Shown here: positions 5,187 through 6,863 of the stretch, one piece after another
How positions within the stretch are numbered: the stretch's first letter is position 1
How the letters are laid out: each line of letters begins with the position of its first letter
Source of the DNA: Piscirickettsiaceae bacterium
GTDB lineage: Bacteria > Pseudomonadota > Gammaproteobacteria > Nitrosococcales > Methylophagaceae
DNA length: 6,863 bases
Direction of reading: 5' to 3'
Assembly (NCBI GenBank): GCA_030627065.1
Contig: DAOUSV010000078.1
Span: 1-6,863, forward strand
The notes under the pieces: generated by a model
Told to the model about the DNA's origin: nothing
What the model saw: the letters and a program-made list of their open reading frames with translations, nothing else
The model's database searches: none
Made by a program: the position numbers and the translations under genes

Positions 5187-6863
5187 GCCAGCAGAAATCA
5201 TCAGTTAATCACATCGCTGTGTGGCGACTTAATGTGGTGCGTTTAGTCTTTATCAGCTTAGTCGTTGGTTTGGGGTGGCGCTTGGCTGATATTCAAGTAA
5301 TCAATCCTGATTTTTTACGTAATCAAGGTGATGCGCGTCATTTGCGTAACGTACCTGTGGCTGCTCATAGAGGTATGATTCTTGACCGACATGGTGAGCC
5401 ATTAGCAATTAGTACGCCTGTTCAATCGGTGTGGTTTAATCCTAAAGAAATAAACGTAAATGCAACTCAAATAGCCAATCTTGCCAAGATACTGAAGTTG
5501 AAAGTAGCGACTGTAACGAACAAGGTTAAAGCGAATAAACAGCGTGAATTTGTTTATTTGAAACGTCGTGTTTCACCTGAAATTGCTGCAAAAGTAAAAC
5601 AGCTGAAAATTAAAGGTGTGGCACTACAACGCGAATATAAGCGCTATTATCCGACAGCAGAAGTGGCATCTCATATTGTTGGCTTTACGAGCATTGATGA
5701 TGCTGGACAGGAGGGCTTAGAGCTTACATATAATGACGTATTGACTGGCGTGCCTGGTTTGAAACGGATGGTGCGTGATAGTCGTGGTAATTATGTTGAA
5801 GGTGGCGAACAGCTGAAAGCTACTAAGCATGGTCAAGATATTCAGTTGAGTATCGATCTGCGTTTACAGTATTTGACTTATCAAGCACTGAAAACAACGG
5901 TCAAAAAGTTTAATGCACGTGCGGGTACTGCAGTTGTTTTAGATGTTAAAACGGGTGAGGTGTTGGCGATGGTTAATCAACCATCCTTTAATCCCAATAA
6001 TCGTCGTGGATTAAAAGCCAATGATTTTCGTAATCGTGCTGTTATTGATTTGTTTGAGCCTGGTTCGATTGTGAAGCCATTTACCGTAGTTAGTGGATTG
6101 AAATCAGGTGAATTCACACTGAAAACAAAAATTGATACACGCCCGGGAACAATTAAAGTGAGCGGACATACAATTAGTGATCATAATAATTATGGTGTAA
6201 TTAATCTTACAAAACTGATTCAGAAATCAAGTAATGTCGGTGCAACAAAAATTGTTCAAGCTATTAATCCTGAACAATTGTGGCAAGATTTTTCAGCATT
6301 TGGCATGGCGATGCCAACGGGAGCTTATTTCCCAGGCGAAGCAATGGGTAATATGCCGGATTTACAAACATGGCGAAAGCTTGATCAAGCAACATTATCA
6401 TACGGCTATGGTTTAAATACGACTGCATTACAGATAGCGAGAGCTTATAGCGTGCTTGCGAATGGCGGTATTGTGCGACCGGTTAGTTTGCAAAAATTAG
6501 ATGAAGAAGAAGTACCTGTAGGCAGACGTGTATTTTCTAACAAAGTGATGACTGATGTTATAGCTATGATGGAATCTGTGGTTAAGCCTGGCGGAACCGG
6601 TACGAGAGCCGCTGTTGAGAATTATAGTGTGGCAGGTAAAACGGGTACGGTAGAAAAATTAGTGAGAGGAAGTTATACCGAAGGTCGCTATTTATCTTTA
6701 TTTGCAGGGGTTATTCCAGCGAGTAAACCTCGATTAGCGATGGTGGTTATGGTGGATGATCCTCAAGGTGAAGAATATTACGGTGGTCTGGTTGCCGCCC
6801 CAGTATTTTCTGAAGTAATGACCGGTGCGATGCGTTTATTAAATATTGCTCCAGATAAGAAAG
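5183..6863 (+). CDS. ftsI: FtsI (PBP3), septal peptidoglycan transpeptidase, 3' end missing
   Basis: Monofunctional class B penicillin-binding protein that crosslinks septal peptidoglycan in partnership with FtsW; target of beta-lactams. The frame is open for 560 codons to the window edge without a stop. It has a cytoplasmic tail, one membrane helix (about 18-35), the pedestal motif RGMILDRHG (63-71) and the transpeptidase domain from about 240. All three active-site motifs are present: S295-I-V-K298 with nucleophile Ser295, S349-S350-N351, and K486-T487-G488. Spacing resembles E. coli PBP3 (Ser307, Ser359, Lys494). The last residues seen (NIAPDKK) align with E. coli NIEPD, about 25 residues before its end, so only a short tail is likely missing. 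The ATG at 5183 overlaps the ftsL stop as ATGA. In related clusters murE follows. Confidence 0.97.
   Translation, partial: MSQQKSSVNHIAVWRLNVVRLVFISLVVGLGWRLADIQVINPDFLRNQGDARHLRNVPVAAHRGMILDRHGEPLAISTPVQSVWFNPKEINVNATQIANLAKILKLKVATVTNKVKANKQREFVYLKRRVSPEIAAKVKQLKIKGVALQREYKRYYPTAEVASHIVGFTSIDDAGQEGLELTYNDVLTGVPGLKRMVRDSRGNYVEGGEQLKATKHGQDIQLSIDLRLQYLTYQALKTTVKKFNARAGTAVVLDVKTGEVLAMVNQPSFNPNNRRGLKANDFRNRAVIDLFEPGSIVKPFTVVSGLKSGEFTLKTKIDTRPGTIKVSGHTISDHNNYGVINLTKLIQKSSNVGATKIVQAINPEQLWQDFSAFGMAMPTGAYFPGEAMGNMPDLQTWRKLDQATLSYGYGLNTTALQIARAYSVLANGGIVRPVSLQKLDEEEVPVGRRVFSNKVMTDVIAMMESVVKPGGTGTRAAVENYSVAGKTGTVEKLVRGSYTEGRYLSLFAGVIPASKPRLAMVVMVDDPQGEEYYGGLVAAPVFSEVMTGAMRLLNIAPDKK

Noticed and set aside
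6234..6416. 60-codon plus-strand frame inside ftsI
   Set aside because: It is a shifted reading of the transpeptidase domain; the ftsI frame is intact through the same region.

Overview
The window looks like chromosomal DNA of a moderately AT-rich gammaproteobacterium. Three things support this: an A-type RNase P RNA, the order mraZ-rsmH-ftsL-ftsI at the head of the division and cell-wall (dcw) cluster, and the protein sequences themselves. The genus cannot be fixed from this stretch. A marine Thiotrichales-type lineage (Methylophaga or Cycloclasticus relatives) is a guess from general feel only.

Layout, all on the + strand. Positions 1-276 hold the 3' part of rnpB, whose 5' third lies outside the window. 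It ends in a run of eight T. After a 117-base spacer, 394-3159 encodes a 921-residue membrane hybrid histidine kinase with the order MHYT sensor, PAS, PAS, HisKA, HATPase, receiver. A gene-free stretch (3160-3411) follows. It contains A/T-rich inverted repeats and leads into a strong sigma70-type promoter (TTGACA, 17 bases, TATAGT). Directly downstream are three 10-bp tandem copies of a GTGG(G/A)T motif, the expected operator for MraZ. Then come mraZ (GTG start), rsmH, ftsL and ftsI, packed with a 6-base gap and two 4-base ATGA overlaps. ftsI runs off the right edge after 560 codons, close to its natural end.

How the genes work together: MraZ is the regulator encoded first in the dcw operon and probably represses its own promoter through the tandem repeats. 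RsmH methylates 16S rRNA. FtsL and FtsI are divisome proteins that trigger and carry out septal peptidoglycan synthesis. The kinase is not a dcw gene. It sits between rnpB and mraZ, which are close neighbours in some other gammaproteobacteria such as Pseudomonas, so it is probably an insertion of an orphan sensory gene at the border of a conserved block.

No mobile element, CRISPR array or clearly new system is visible. The items most worth a second look are the position and sensor make-up of the kinase, the arrangement of the MraZ operator, an extra hairpin in the RNase P RNA, and a short direct repeat of the rnpB end found downstream of the kinase gene.
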